Shown: one piece after another, positions 24,170 through 35,655 of the stretch
Position numbering within the stretch: position 1 is the stretch's first letter
Layout of the letters: each line of letters begins with the position of its first letter
NCBI GenBank assembly: GCA_026008535.1
Contig: BRKX01000004.1
Span: 11,247,501-11,311,500, forward strand
Direction of reading: 5' to 3'
Source: Perilla frutescens
Lineage: Eukaryota; Streptophyta; Magnoliopsida; Lamiales; Lamiaceae
DNA: 64,000 nucleotides
The notes under the pieces: generated by a model
Seen by the model: the letters and a program-made list of their open reading frames with translations, nothing else
The model's database searches: none
What the model was told of the DNA's origin: nothing
Made by a program: the position numbers and the translations under genes

Positions 24170-24620
24170 GCTCGAATTAAGTACTCTGTGAAACACTCCT
24201 TAACAAAACCAAAATCTAATAAAGTCCTCTCTGAAACAATCCGTGAAATATTCTCTAAAAAACGCACACTAAGTGCTTGATAAAAAAATCTCTGTGAAAC
24301 ATTCTCTAAAAAACGCACACTAAGTGCTTGATAAAAAGATCTCTGTGAAATAATCTCTAAAAAATGCACACTAAGTGCTCGATAAAAAGATCTCTGTGAA
24401 ATATTCTCTAAAAAACGCACACTAAGTGTTCGATAAAAAGAACTCTCTGAAAATGTGTCCAAAAAACGCACGCTAACCCTTCATTAAAAGTCCTCTGTGA
24501 AACAATCTTTAAGAAAAGACGCATACATTGTGGTCTTTCTAAAAACTTTTGTTAACTTTCTTAACAAATACAATGCACACTAAGTGCTCGATAAATGTTC
24601 TTTGTGAAACGATCTCTAAA
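24170..24620. repeat. 51-bp tandem array downstream of the MULE transposase
   Basis: Units of the form CTCTGTGAAATATTCTCTAA, AAAACGCACACTAAGTGCTC, GATAAAAAGAT recur with starts about 51 bp apart (for example about 24290, 24341, 24392), roughly seven copies with drift. Because 51 is 17 codons, the minus strand stays open across 24145-24471 and would encode a 17-residue repeat (SFYRALSVRFLENISQR). I treat this as a repeat, not a gene. Confidence 0.85.
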
Positions 24621-24669
24621 AAAACCAACCACATTTTTTTCGATGAAAATCCTAACATAATGCTAGAAA

Positions 24670-27048
24670 CAAGTATTTCCTTGTGTCCCGACCACTTGCT
24701 CCTCCTGCTGATTCGAATTGCCTCTTCTACCTCTACCTCTACCTCATGCAGTCAAAGTAGTACTGGCTCCTCTTTCTCCATTAGAATTTGCGCCTCTTCC
24801 TCCATTAGAGTTTGCTCCTCTTCCTCCACTTGAAATTGTGCCTCTCCTAAGCTTTTCTGCTGTAGATTGCATTCTGTTAACTACTGATCTTCCTCTCCTC
24901 TTAATTATCGGTGGATTCAACAAAGTACCAGGTTGAATACTAGCATCCTCTGCCGTTCCAAAGGAACCACTCACAAAAATTGCTGGCGCCCAGTTTGTTA
25001 GCTCAGCTTTCATATCTTCGCATCTTTGTTGTATGAAATTCATCTTTTCTGGACATTGATAAGCCATATCAGTACATTCAACAAAAGCTCGTTCCACATT
25101 CTGGAATCCCTTGTACTCTTCTGTCATATGCGGATATCCACCGACAAAAAATATGCTGGAATGGCGTCTGTAGATGTCCTTACGCCACCTTCTCAGTACA
25201 TACCTCTCATTCACAAAGTCAACATCTTTCACCACTACAACATAGGATTCCCTTAGACTCAAACTTTCGACAGTTGCATTCGAAATACTCTCCATTTGGC
25301 CTACACTCAACTGTATATGTGCACTGCCAGTTGATATCAGCACTTTTTTCTAAAACTTCATACACTTCAATGCCCACAACATTGATAACTGGTTGCTTAA
25401 CGTTGCAATGCAACATTAGCATTATCTCTTTCTGCAGTAACTGAAAAATATTATTGGTGTATGCATATCTAAATTGCTGCTCCCACTTGAAAGATGAAAT
25501 GCATTTTCTAATCTTGCACTTCAACTCATAGTCAGCTTATATTTCTCTGTGAATCTTATCTCCAATTACAATTTCATATTGTTCCACGAACATCTTTAGC
25601 GTACTTCTTGAAGTGATGTACCTGTCAAAGAAAGCATGCATGGATTCACTCCTTTGCGTTGACACTATACCAGCCCAAAATATGTGATTTAGATAAACAT
25701 GAACCCAACTTTGCCTTTCAACATATAAATCTCTCAGCCACCTATTATTTTGGAGTATGTGATCAACTAAGAATTTAGCCCACCTATCCTCAAATTCACC
25801 TATTGTGAGGCTATCATATACCATAGAATTGAACTCTTTAACTCTTTTGTAAAAATTAGTTGCCGCCTTAAACTTCTGAGCACACTTCGACACAATATGC
25901 CACAAGCAATATCAGTGGATGGTGTCGGGCATCACTTCCCTCACCGTAATTTTTATACTGCCACATTGATCTGTTAGAATTGCCCTTGGATGAATATCTC
26001 CCATAGCTTCTAACCAATTGGTGAACAACCACTTGAATGAATCTGCATCTTCGTGTGACAACAACGCACAACCTAACAATATAGACTGATTATGATGATT
26101 AACCCCGACCATAGTTGCAAAAGGCATCTGATACTGATTCACAAGATAGGTTGTGTCGAAGCTGATAACATCATGAAAATCTTCATAAGCAGCTTTGCTC
26201 CTAGGATGGATCCACATAACGTTTCGAAGCCTCCCTTTATCATCTATATCCATTAAATGAAAAAAGCTCCTATCCTTCTGCTGCAACATCATGAAAAGTG
26301 TACGAATGGCTTCATCATCTCCATCACCAAGTCTCAATCTTCTCCTCTTGTCAATGAAATTTCTGCAATCTCTGGCGATACAACCTAAATTCTGAGGCCC
26401 GCCGGCTTGAACTTCCAACAACCTCACATTCTTACACACTCTCAAACTGGCAATGTCGTTTCCTTCCAATTGTCTCTTCATATTTACCGACAAACTCCTA
26501 TGAGCCGGCATGAAAATAGACATATGTGGTTCAAGATCATGGTTATGGTGTGAGTGGACGGTGGACACCCTCCAGCAACCATTATCTTGTTTTATAGCAT
26601 TCATTCGGGCTGGACAATTCACACGTTTGGTAGATTTTTTCACTTCTCCTCCATTGTGTGATCTGTCATAGGAAATCACAAGATACTTTGGATCATCACA
26701 CCTGTGCACTTTCCGAGCAGTCCTAATAATGACACTAAACCCTTTACTCTTTGCATAAGCTTGGTAAGATGCGAAGAGCGTTTCCCTACTCTTAAATTCC
26801 ATGTTTCTTTGCGGACCTTCATTCATAATTTCCTCATCATATTCCATTTCTTCCCCAAACTCTTCATCTGCTGCTTCTCCAGTGTCTTCCACATATTCTG
26901 CATCGTTACTCTCTTCATTGACATCATTATTTGCATCCGATGCATCGTTTGTAAACTCATTATCGGGTCCGAATATTGACAACAATCTTTCTTCTACGTT
27001 GCTTTCCATATCGACCTCTTTTTTTTTTTGTAAGTTTGAGATGTGCAC
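24670..27048 (-). pseudogene. MULE/FAR1-type transposase pseudogene
   Basis: The frame starts at about 27048, possibly at the Met of MESNVEERL. It carries an acidic N-terminus, then a FAR1-type zinc-binding DNA-binding domain (FKSRETLFASYQAYAKSKGF, NCPARMNAI, HNHDL) at about residues 85-175. The MULE catalytic core follows (VISFDTTYLVNQYQMPFATM, NHHNQSILLGCALLSHEDAD, RAILTDQC). Next come QRSESMHAFFDRY and a SWIM-like CNCRKFESKGILCC, then a Gly/Arg-rich tail. It is disabled by an in-frame TGA (25912-25914), a TAA at 25537-25539, a frameshift at about 25240 at the SWIM motif where the final His is lost, and a TGA near 24744. Since the frame is otherwise kept, inactivation looks moderately recent. 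It reads inward from the right terminal repeat. Confidence 0.88.
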
Positions 27049-27890
27049 AATCGAGTATAGCTATGGTGTTGTAACCTAAAGTATTTTTGGAAAAGATAAT
27101 CACAATGATTGTATCTGGAGATTTGCTCACTGCTCGATAATCACTAAAGATCCGTGCCATGATTATCTCTCACATTAGCGGGAAATCAGTAGACGCAATT
27201 AATTTTGCCCGCCTAAAAGTCTTAATTATGGAGCCAAAATCTTAAAGGACAGTAAGGTAATTAACTGTGAGTAAAACCGGCGCACATTTAGACCGGATTT
27301 AATCAAACCGGCTTAGCACTAATTAAATCGGATTCTGGCCAATCAGATTCTGACCAAATATCAGCACTCTAAAGAAAAATACTAATGTAACACGATCTCT
27401 CAATTAATTTGGTGGTAAAATGAAATTTCCCGTCTATTCGTGGGCTAGCTAGGGATTGAAGATGTGCCGCTGGTGGATTCATATTGGGCTTTGTGGGTCA
27501 CATGTTATGCACGATTATTTTAGTCATCTCAATTATTTGCTACATGAAATTGACACATTCCATATAATGGAAAGATATTTGCACGATTCGTGCTGTCTTA
27601 ATTTGTGAGTGATAAATATTTTTACCGAATTATGTGTTTTCTACTTTACTTCTTATGATGTATAACTAAGATTTTGTTTCCAGAAGTCCTTTAAATATTA
27701 TTTAGTTAGATGATTTTTTTTTCCCAACATGTCCATTTTTAATAGAGCCGTTAATCATTCCGCCAACTTTCTTAAAGAAGGTGCTATAGAGTAACTTTTG
27801 AGTAATTTATAAACCTTTTATGCACAAATTAAAATAAATAAATTGAGGGACAAAATATATTGATAACGTAGGAACTCAATTAAATAAGTA

Positions 27891-28206
27891 CTACCTCCGT
27901 TTCATAATGTTTGTTGTTTTATTTTTTTTATCTGGAATTAAGAATTAATTTCGTAGATAAATATACCCATCCCTTATATATGCCATAAAATCTAATTCAT
28001 CTATATTTTCCTAAAAAATAACAATATTTTCTCTCTCCATATATTTTTCTCTCTTCATATATTATAGGTAAGTTAGAATAAAAAAAATCTTGTAGGATTT
28101 GAGAGGGTTAAAATTGGGAGAGAGGATGTCAAATTATATAAAACAACAAACATTTTGAAACTAAAAAAAAAAATCTTAAACAACAAACATTATGAAACGG
28201 AGGTAG
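27891..28206. mobile_element. Stowaway-like MITE
   Basis: The ends CTACCTCCGTTTCATAATGT (27891) and its inverted copy ACATTATGAAACGGAGGTAG (28187-28206) are perfect over 20 bp and extend through TTGTTGTTTT/AAACAACAA. TA flanks both sides (27889-27890, 28207-28208). The CTACCTCCGT end is the typical Tc1/mariner-derived Stowaway signature. The element is 316 bp with no coding sequence. Confidence 0.9.
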
Positions 28207-28208
28207 TA

Positions 28209-29003
28209 TTACTTTACCTTTATGGAATAATTAAGTCATTCAGACAACATGACAATTGACATGCTTGAGTGATGTATAGTGTATGTTTTGGCAGTTCTGC
28301 GGTCAGGTTATATGATTGTGTCCTAACTTCTGAAAATCTCCCAATTATCATTAATGTTGCGAATTCATTTTTTTATTACAGAATTTGAAAATGGTATATG
28401 TATGTAAGTCTATATCACTAATTTATTAAAACTTAGGAACAATTAATTAATAGGGTTTATTTATTTGTGGCAAATTGATCTCTAGGAAAAAAGAATTTTT
28501 GCACGACGTACATATTTAATTTAAGAGGTATTAGTTTGATTGGAATTGGAATACATGATTTTTTTTATCTGGAACTCATCCACACGGCTACCTTCAATGG
28601 CTTCTCACGCATTATCTTTTAGACGATATAACGATATGATTGTGGGTGGTCTGCCACACAAACACTTTCATTTCATCACCGTTCTTTTTGAAGGAATTGT
28701 CAATTCACAAATATGCACGGCAAATTACAATCACAATCACAAAGACCGTAATGACCCGGGCCAAAGAGGGAGATTTGACTTTGAGTAAGGACATAACAGT
28801 CATTAACTTCATGTTACATTTAACAAATACATTCATTGCCTCCCAAACCTACTAAAATCTAAATAATTCAATCATCAAAATAACAAGAAAGCTCACATCA
28901 CCCATTTCTCAAAAATAAAATAAAAACAATACAAAAAATATCATTTATATATATTTGTGTTTTCATCCCTTGATTTCTACTAATCTATTTAATTATGAAT
29001 TTA
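28209..29003. other. Intergenic DNA downstream of the transporter gene
   Basis: AT-rich. The open frames at about 28540-28855 show no recognisable domain or codon pattern, and I do not call them. The 3' UTR of the transporter (minus strand) probably lies in the last few hundred bases. Confidence 0.5.
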
Positions 29004-31264
29004 TTAGTGAGGCTTGAAGAAGCTAACTTGAACTCCAGTGTCAATAACAACGTAGACTCCAGCTATTGACAAGATTGTGCTGAGGCCCATTCCCAGAAGG
29101 CCCAAAGTCCAATTAAGGAACCACATTGGGCTATATGTTTTGGGCTTCTTCATTTTTAGCCACATGAAACACGGGTACGCCAAAGTTACCGGCAACGAGA
29201 TCCCTCCGACTAAACCGGCCACGCTACCCAAGAACGGGATAGCGACGGCCACGAAGAAGCATCCGTACCCGAACATGGCACGGATGATGACTCGAAGCCA
29301 CCACGGGGCCGGCTTCTTGAACTTCTTCGTGTAATGGGACTCCATGTCATCGAACATTGGCATTCCATAGAGTTGGAACGAGCTGACCGCGTTGATTATA
29401 ACGAGCAAACTTATTAGGCCTAGCACGGACCGTGCGACATCTCGGCTGTGAAACGTTAATAGGGCAGACAACATGCCTCCTTCAGATGGGATCTGCCAAT
29501 TAATTTTACACACATACCAAATAAATTAATTAATACAGATGATGATTATTATTATTAGCAATTTGAAATGATTAAAATAGTAGTACCATGTGACCGTATG
29601 CCCAGTATCCACCGATTGCTAGTGGGAACAAGCACATCGCTACGATTGTATAAGCAACTTTCACTCCTTTCCACATTGGTATGCTGGATGGATGCTTCTC
29701 GCTCGAAGGCATGGTTGCCTGACCAAATTCACAATTAATTATTCAACTATTAGCACACACCACATCCATCACTAATCACTTCAAAACTCCCAGGACTTGT
29801 TTTGTAAATTAACGTAAAACCAGGGATCTGTATGTCATTTAATTAAATTAGCAGGCGATGAATGGCAAAACTGTCATAGTAACATAGTCATGAAAGTCAA
29901 CTTTACCCAAATATTCAATGCGGGCTAGTCTAACTTGTACAGCTCATCGATTTAGCAAACCTAGTCAACAGTCAAGATTTCTACCAACCCAAGCCCTCTA
30001 GCAAGTTGTTATAATTTCATAATTTATTTCATGAACATTAAAGTATGATTAATGATCACTAGGGTATTAATATTTATTAATGATACAGTTATAGCTATAC
30101 CATATATATTCTAATTAATTAATTAATAAGTAATTAAGTTGTGTATTTAAATTTGAATAGAGAACAATGTGTGTATTGCAAATGGAAGGTAGGTACCTGA
30201 ATTTCGAGAATGAGGTTGTGTCCCCTGAAAGCAAAAGCGATGATACCGAGAGCATTAAGGACGTCAAAAACCCTCTCGACTTGTGTTTTAGCCCTGATGG
30301 GGTCGTAGGAGACGTTGGGCATCCTCCCCTCCTTCACCGACACCACCCATATGGCGGTGCAGTACCCCACGGCGGTGAGCGATCCCACCAGTGAAACTCC
30401 GGCGATGGAGTTCAAGTTGGGCAGCTGAGACAACAGCACCGCCGCACACGTGAACACCAGGTACCACTCCGCCGAGGTCAAGGGCTTCAAATTAGAGCAA
30501 GTGCCACCACAAACAGTGTTGTAAAACATCTTCAAAGTCGACCCACCTATCACAATAAGCGCCACGCACGTGCCTCCCGATAGGTACATAATAGGAAAAG
30601 CTGCTATAAGCTTCGACATCTTCTCACCAAAAGTCGCGCTAGCTAGCTGCATGTATCTGCTGTAACGAATACCATCTTGGGGAGACTCGTGGAGTTGCAC
30701 CAGTAAATAAAGAGTGTATAGTTGCCATATGAACGCCAAACTCAACCCAATAACGCCCCAACTCCTGATAAATAACTTAGTCAGTTAATTAACTAACAAA
30801 ATATAATTGAGTTCATATATTAATACAAAAATCAAGAAAACTAATTAATTAATCGCGTACCATCCAAGAATGGTGAAAGCCACAGGTAAAACGAGGGCTT
30901 GAATCCCAATTCCGGAGCACAGAGTGTGATAAGCTGCATAATAAGCGTTTCCATTTCTTGACTCGGTGATCGGAAGCCATGCATCCTGTGGGTCGAGTTT
31001 GGTGAGTTTCATGGCCTTTCTAAGAGGGCTGCCCAATGGAGTGATGAAGCGTGGGGTTCGAATCCGAGGCGTCTTTCTATTGGTGCCCCCGGGGGTCAGG
31101 AGGGGCGATCGGGTAAGGGAAGGCGAGTGGAACTGGGAGGGCGGTAGCGACACGATCGGAGGGGTTTGGGCCACCGGAGGCGTCGGAGCCACCGACGCCG
31201 GCCGCGGGGTTATCGGAGCAGAACTTATAGACTCTGCATCCTGATGAGTAGGACGGTCTCCCAT
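29004..31264 (-). CDS. Lysine/histidine transporter-like amino-acid permease (LHT7/LHT8 type)
   Basis: There are four exons: 31264-30861, 30764-30197, 29718-29587 and 29492-29004. All introns are GT-AG, phases fit, and the frame gives 530 codons plus stop, close to the ~520 residues of Arabidopsis LHT-like 8. The first ~85 residues are Pro/Ser/Thr-rich and cytosolic (RTPRFITPLGSPLRKAMKL). The conserved entry LDPQDAWLPITESRNGNAYY follows, then about ten membrane segments of the AAAP/APC family, with LSQLPNLNSIAGVSLVGS, NALGIIAFAFRGHNLILEIQ and LPVTLAYPCFMWL. Family members carry neutral or basic amino acids with protons across the plasma membrane. The long N-terminus marks the LHT7/8 branch; the exact orthologue and substrate are not decidable here. 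No defects are seen. Confidence 0.93.
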
Positions 31265-31421
31265 CTCTAGCTTCTTCTTGATTAATTATATATTCCCTTA
31301 GCTTTGGGAAGAAGATTTGCTAGTGATGTGCGTGGTTCTTCAAATATGAATGTATATAGTATAGGGCTACTTACTTAACTTGTTACCCTTGATCACAAGT
31401 TGTTTAATTTGTGGAAAATGG

Positions 31422-31441
31422 GTCTATATATATAGAGATAG
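31422..31441 (-). promoter_or_regulatory. Possible TATA box of the transporter gene
   Basis: The minus strand reads CTCTATATATATAGACCC about 165 bp upstream of the start codon. Position and composition fit a core promoter, but this sequence type is common in AT-rich plant DNA. Confidence 0.35.
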
Positions 31442-31459
31442 GTGGTGCGTACATATTTT

Positions 31460-32231
31460 AGTTTGATTATTTATGATAAAGTTGGCACGAAGAAAATGAG
31501 ATGGAGTAATTTAGTTGATTATTAAATATTAAAAATATAGTTGGCATTTAATATTTGAAAAAAAGGTCGTGAGTGTGTGTAAGTTGACCATTTCTTTGGT
31601 TTATTTGAAGAAAGTAGAAAGCAAACAGATTGACAATAATGGCTGGCTGCTGACTGCTGAGGCTAGCTTAATAAACTATATATACAATATTATATATTTT
31701 TCTTGATATTGAATTTGCGTGGAAACATGCTTTTGTTTTCTCATATATACAAGGTCTCCTTTGGAGTGCTACTTTTATTTTTGTTGTCTTAGTTAATTGC
31801 ATTCGCTGCTATGACTATGACCCACAGTTCACTTGCTTGTTCGTTGGATTGGAACTCCTAATATTTTAGCTCATATAAATTTAATTATATGTTTGTTCGA
31901 TTGTTTTACAGACTAATTAAATTCATAAGATGAATTAAAATTTCAGATAAAAACTTGTGAATTCAATGATACATTTATAATTTTAATGGTGCTTGAATTT
32001 AGATCCGAATTTTAATATATATATATGTATATATATATATATCTATCTTATGGATTTTGATCAGTAAAATGATATCAAACGAGACTTTCCCCTTTTAGTT
32101 TGGGAAAAGGATGACAAAATTAAATAAATTATGAATCGCAAGTCAAATAATTATTTTTTCTCTAGAGGACAAGTGAAAGTCAAATTAAAACAATGTCCCA
32201 TTAATTGACGAAATATTTGAGCAACTTTAAT

Positions 32232-32263
<32 letters not shown>

Positions 32264-32270
32264 GGGGGGG
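31460..32270. other. Upstream intergenic region
   Basis: AT-rich, with short TA and TG runs at about 32018-32045 and 32231-32272. I see no gene or complete repeat. Confidence 0.5.
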
Positions 32271-32502
32271 GTTGATTATAACGAGTACTAGTTATTCGTG
32301 TGAGAACCAGGAATCATGCTTATTTAATATGATTTTGTAGCTTATCTTGTTGTATTTTAATGCTTTTAACACTAGCACTAAAATACAACAAGATAAGTTA
32401 TAATTTTTTTTTAAATTAGCACTAAAATACAATAAAATAAGCTATAAAATTGTACTAAATAAGCATGGTTCCTAGTTTTCACACAAATAACTAGTACTCA
32501 AC
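32271..32502. mobile_element. Fold-back MITE-like element
   Basis: The left end (GTTGA...GAGTACTAGTTATTCGTGTG, AGAACCAGGAATCATGCTTA) and the right end are inverted copies: the reverse complement of 32465-32502 has GTTGAGTACTAGTTATTTGT and AACTAGGAACCATGCTT. An inner inverted repeat, CTTATCTTGTTGTATTTTA against TAAAATACAACAAGATAAG, extends the stem almost to the centre. No clear target duplication. Confidence 0.65.
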
Positions 32503-32528
32503 TACTCATTTGAACCTATTCCTGTATA

Positions 32529-32559
<31 letters not shown>

Positions 32560-32739
32560 GGAATTTGGTTCATTTGAGGATCAGTACTTCATGAAAGAAT
32601 ATGAAAATATGCTTGTTTACTATAATATTAATGTTTTTTTTTGTATTTTATTACTAAATATTTCAACACAAAAATAAAATAAAAAAATCACTAAAAATAA
32701 ACTAAATAAACTCGTTCCTACACCAAACTTAGAACCAGC

Positions 32740-32741
<2 letters not shown>

Positions 32742-32785
<44 letters not shown>
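32742..32785. repeat. AT dinucleotide microsatellite
   Basis: About 22 AT units. It abuts the left end of the next fold-back element. Confidence 0.9.
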
Positions 32786-32787
<2 letters not shown>

Positions 32788-33862
32788 TTGGGTTTCAGAA
32801 GGAACCACACCCTAGGTGAGAATCGAAAACCAATCTGAGTCATAGATCCGGTATATTTGGACGGTCTAGATCTGCTCCAGATTTTAAAAACGCGGTGACA
32901 ATCTCGTAATAACGTCCAATTTCGCTGCCCCTGAATCTTAGTAAGGGTAAAATCAGAAAATATATGAATACTTTGAATTTACGTGTATATTTTTCAATTT
33001 AGGGTTTTAACACTGTCATGGCCTTTTTTAGCACTGTCATGACCCTTTTTAGCATTGTCATGACTTATTTTAGCATGATTTTTTTTTTTTGCATTATCAC
33101 AAAAAAATGTCATCGGCATTGTAAAAAAACCACGAACAAACACTGTTACATGTTGAATTATCAATATATGAATACTCAGAATTTACGTGTATATTTTTCA
33201 ATTTAGAGTTTTAGCATTGTCATTTCCTATTTTAACATTATCATGACTTTTTTTTAGCATTGTCATGACTTATTTTAGCATGACTTTTTTTTAGCATTAG
33301 CTTAAAAAAATGTCATCGACATTGTAAAAAAACCACGAACAAACACTGTTACATGTTGAATTATCAATATATGAATACTCAGAATTTACGTATATATTTT
33401 TCAATTTAGAGTTTTAGCACTATCATTTCCTATTTTAGCACTGACATGGCTTTTTTTAGCATTGTCATGACTTATTTTAGCATGACTTTTTTTTTTTTAA
33501 CATTAGCATAAAAAAAGTCATCGACATTGTAAAAAAACACGAACAAACACTGTTACATGTTGAATTATCAATATATGAATATTCAGAATTTACGTGTATA
33601 TTTTTCAATTTAGAGTTTTAGCACTGTCATTTTCTATTTTAGCACTGTCATGGCCTTTTTTAGCATTGTCATGACTTATTTTAGCAGAATTCCTAAATTA
33701 CAAAAATATTCTTAGTTCATTAAAAAATCGCTAATATTACAAATATGCCACCGCATTTTTTTTTAATCTTGGGACATATCTTGACCGTCAATATAAGAGC
33801 GATCTGTGACTGAAATTGGTTCTCAGTTCTCACATGGGTGTGTGGTTCTCACATGATCCCAT
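32788..33862. mobile_element. Element with ~70-bp inverted ends and internal 204-bp repeats
   Basis: The left end holds GGAACCACACCC, GTGAGAATCGAAAACCAAT, then GGACGGTC. The reverse complement of the right end holds AGAACCACACACCC, GTGAGAACTGAGAACCAAT, then TGACGGTC, in the same order. Between them a repeat of about 204 bp (TTTACGTGTATATTTTTC at 32978, 33182, 33385 and 33589) recurs, built from TTTTAGCATTGTCATGAC sub-repeats. Non-coding; superfamily unknown, MULE- or hAT-like MITE possible. Confidence 0.6.
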
Positions 33863-34537
33863 CTCTCTCTCTATATATATATAATGACTATTAATAATGT
33901 CTTGATTAAGTCGTGATTGAATGTGGTGACCGAAGAAGTTAATTAGTTATTAGTCATATTTTTGTAAGGATTATAATTAAGTAATTAACACTAAAAAAAG
34001 ATGAAGTATACATGTATATAAAAGTTGAATTATTGCATAAAATATTTCTTTCTTCATATGTTAGGATATTAAAGGAAATTGGAATCATATGTCACGAGAA
34101 GGGAATATAAGCTTCACGTCAAATTTAATTATTTCAAATAGTAGTCCGTCCCCAACTCTTATATTATTACAGCACACCATATATATACATAAAATAATAT
34201 TGCACAAGTTGTATTAAAGAATTATTTTTATAAGTATTAAATAAAATATTGAAATAAAATCATACCACCACCTTGAATAATAATTCTACTCATAGGTTTG
34301 TTTCATTGACATTGTTATTACTTTTTTTATGGAGTTTCACTGGCATCATATGCTAAATGTAATCATGTTCAATTTGACAATAAAACCAGTAAAAAAAGTG
34401 TTCTTCATTAATATATAGTTCACATAGGTCAAACTCCCGGCGAACGACATATTATTCTTCAGAATTTGCAACAAGAAAAGAAAAATTGGGTTTAAAGCAA
34501 CAAAAAAGCTTTTTTTTAGGTTAAAACCTAGCTAGCA
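33863..34537. other. Intergenic AT-rich region
   Basis: No gene, repeat or element end recognised. Confidence 0.5.
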
Positions 34538-34542
34538 AATAT

Positions 34543-34798
34543 TGTCAGAAAAGGAAAATAAAATCCTAGTCCAAAATTAACTCCTTAAATCCTGCAAGAT
34601 CCAAATCACAAAAGATTAGTCCCAAGTTTAGAATAGTTACCTTAGATAAATGTTTTCTTCTCTATATGTATATTCCCTTGGTATATCGATGAAGACACAC
34701 AACAATAATCAAAAGAGCAATACAACAGTTTTTCTATTCTCCAGATTTCAGATTTTAATCTTCAAATCCATTCATCATGTTTAAACATCAATTTAACA
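34543..34798 (+). repeat. 5' LTR of the copia element
   Basis: It starts TGTCAGAAAAGG and ends CAATTTAACA. It matches 38499-38753 base for base except near its first 45 bp. Confidence 0.95.
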
Positions 34799-34810
34799 TG
34801 GTATCAGAGC
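34799..34810 (+). other. Primer binding site of the copia element
   Basis: TGGTATCAGAGC directly follows the 5' LTR and is complementary to initiator-Met tRNA. Confidence 0.93.
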
Positions 34811-34878
34811 AGTAGCGATCTTAACGGATCATTCTTGTTTTGCATCATCATATACCTTTGTACAAACCTGCTATTAAC

Positions 34879-35580
34879 ATGGCAGACGAAGGAGGCAGCC
34901 TAGCTCATACCCAACAACCTCAGCCAGGGGCAGAGGCCCTGGCACAACAGCTGGCTACACTACTCAAGCAATACAACCAACAAACACCAGAAAATCGAAC
35001 TACAGAGAGCAACCAAGGACAGGCAGTCGTTATGAACATTAAACTCAACGAATTCAATTATTCATTATGGTCACGGATGATGCATTTAGCCATCGGGGGG
35101 AGGGGTTGCCTCAATCATATCACCGACCATCCTCCTCCGCCCGATTCAACTGATCCCAACTACCACAAATGGTATCAGAATGATCTCACGGTTATTTCCT
35201 GGATCATTCAAAACATGGAACCACAGTTAGCAAACAATTATGTTCAATACAAGACAGCCCACAACTTATGGAAAGGGCTTGCCACAACATACATCATAGG
35301 AAGAGATTCTGCTCAGATTTTCGAGTTAACAGTGCAGGCCAACAATGTCAAACAGGGGCAGGGGACTATTGAGAATTTCTACAGCACTTTACAACGAATT
35401 TGGGCAGAGATCGATGAAAGCCACCCAAACCCAATGCAGTGTGAGAAGGATATTGACACTTACCGGAGGCTACAATCTGAAACCCGGTTGTTCCAACTCC
35501 TAGCCGGAATACATGAAAAATATGAACCTGAAAGGAGAGACATTCTCAAAATGGATCCGTTACCAACTTTTATTCCCTAA
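34879..35580 (+). pseudogene. Copia gag, truncated at the C-terminus
   Basis: The likely start is the ATG of MADEGGSLAH at 34879; an in-frame ATG at 34840 is also possible. The conserved copia capsid parts are visible: LNEFNYSLWSRMMHLAI, WIIQNMEPQLANNYVQYKTA, LWKGLATTY and ENFYSTLQRIWAEIDE, with LLAGIHEKYE near the end. The frame stops at a TAA at 35578-35580, before the CCHC zinc knuckle and the protease, which are absent. What follows jumps directly into the integrase zinc-binding region. Gag alone could still assemble in principle, but without the nucleocapsid motif this is doubtful. Confidence 0.8.
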
Positions 35581-35655
35581 GTTGTTTTCCTCGCCGACTT
35601 GGGCATCCTTCTGGCTGGTTATCTCAAACTTTTATTCCCTAAGTTGTTTTCCTCT
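35555..35655 (+). repeat. Short direct repeat at the gag-integrase deletion junction
   Basis: AACTTTTATTCCCTAAGTTG followed by TTTTCCTC occurs at about 35566 and again at about 35628, roughly 62 bp apart. The copies flank the point where gag ends and integrase begins, so the deletion and duplication probably arose together. Confidence 0.8.

Larger units (their letters stand above)
15656..27398. mobile_element. Candidate large MULE with cargo genes
   Basis: The left end (about 15656-15850) and the reverse complement of the right end (about 27160-27398) align in blocks in the same order. These are AGATCATATTACAT against AGATCGTGTTACAT, an A/T tract with TTTAAAG against TTTAGAG, CCAGAATCTGGCC against TCAGAATCTGATTGGCC, and TTCCCGCCC...GGAGAGAGATTA against TTCCCGC...TGAGAGATAATC. 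A MULE-type transposase pseudogene starts just inside the right end and reads inward, the usual MuDR arrangement. I could not find a matching 9-bp target duplication, so the exact borders, and whether everything between them moved as one unit, remain inference. Confidence 0.5.

Noticed and set aside
28540..28855. Two overlapping plus-strand frames
   Set aside because: No domain, no splice support, and composition like the surrounding intergenic DNA.
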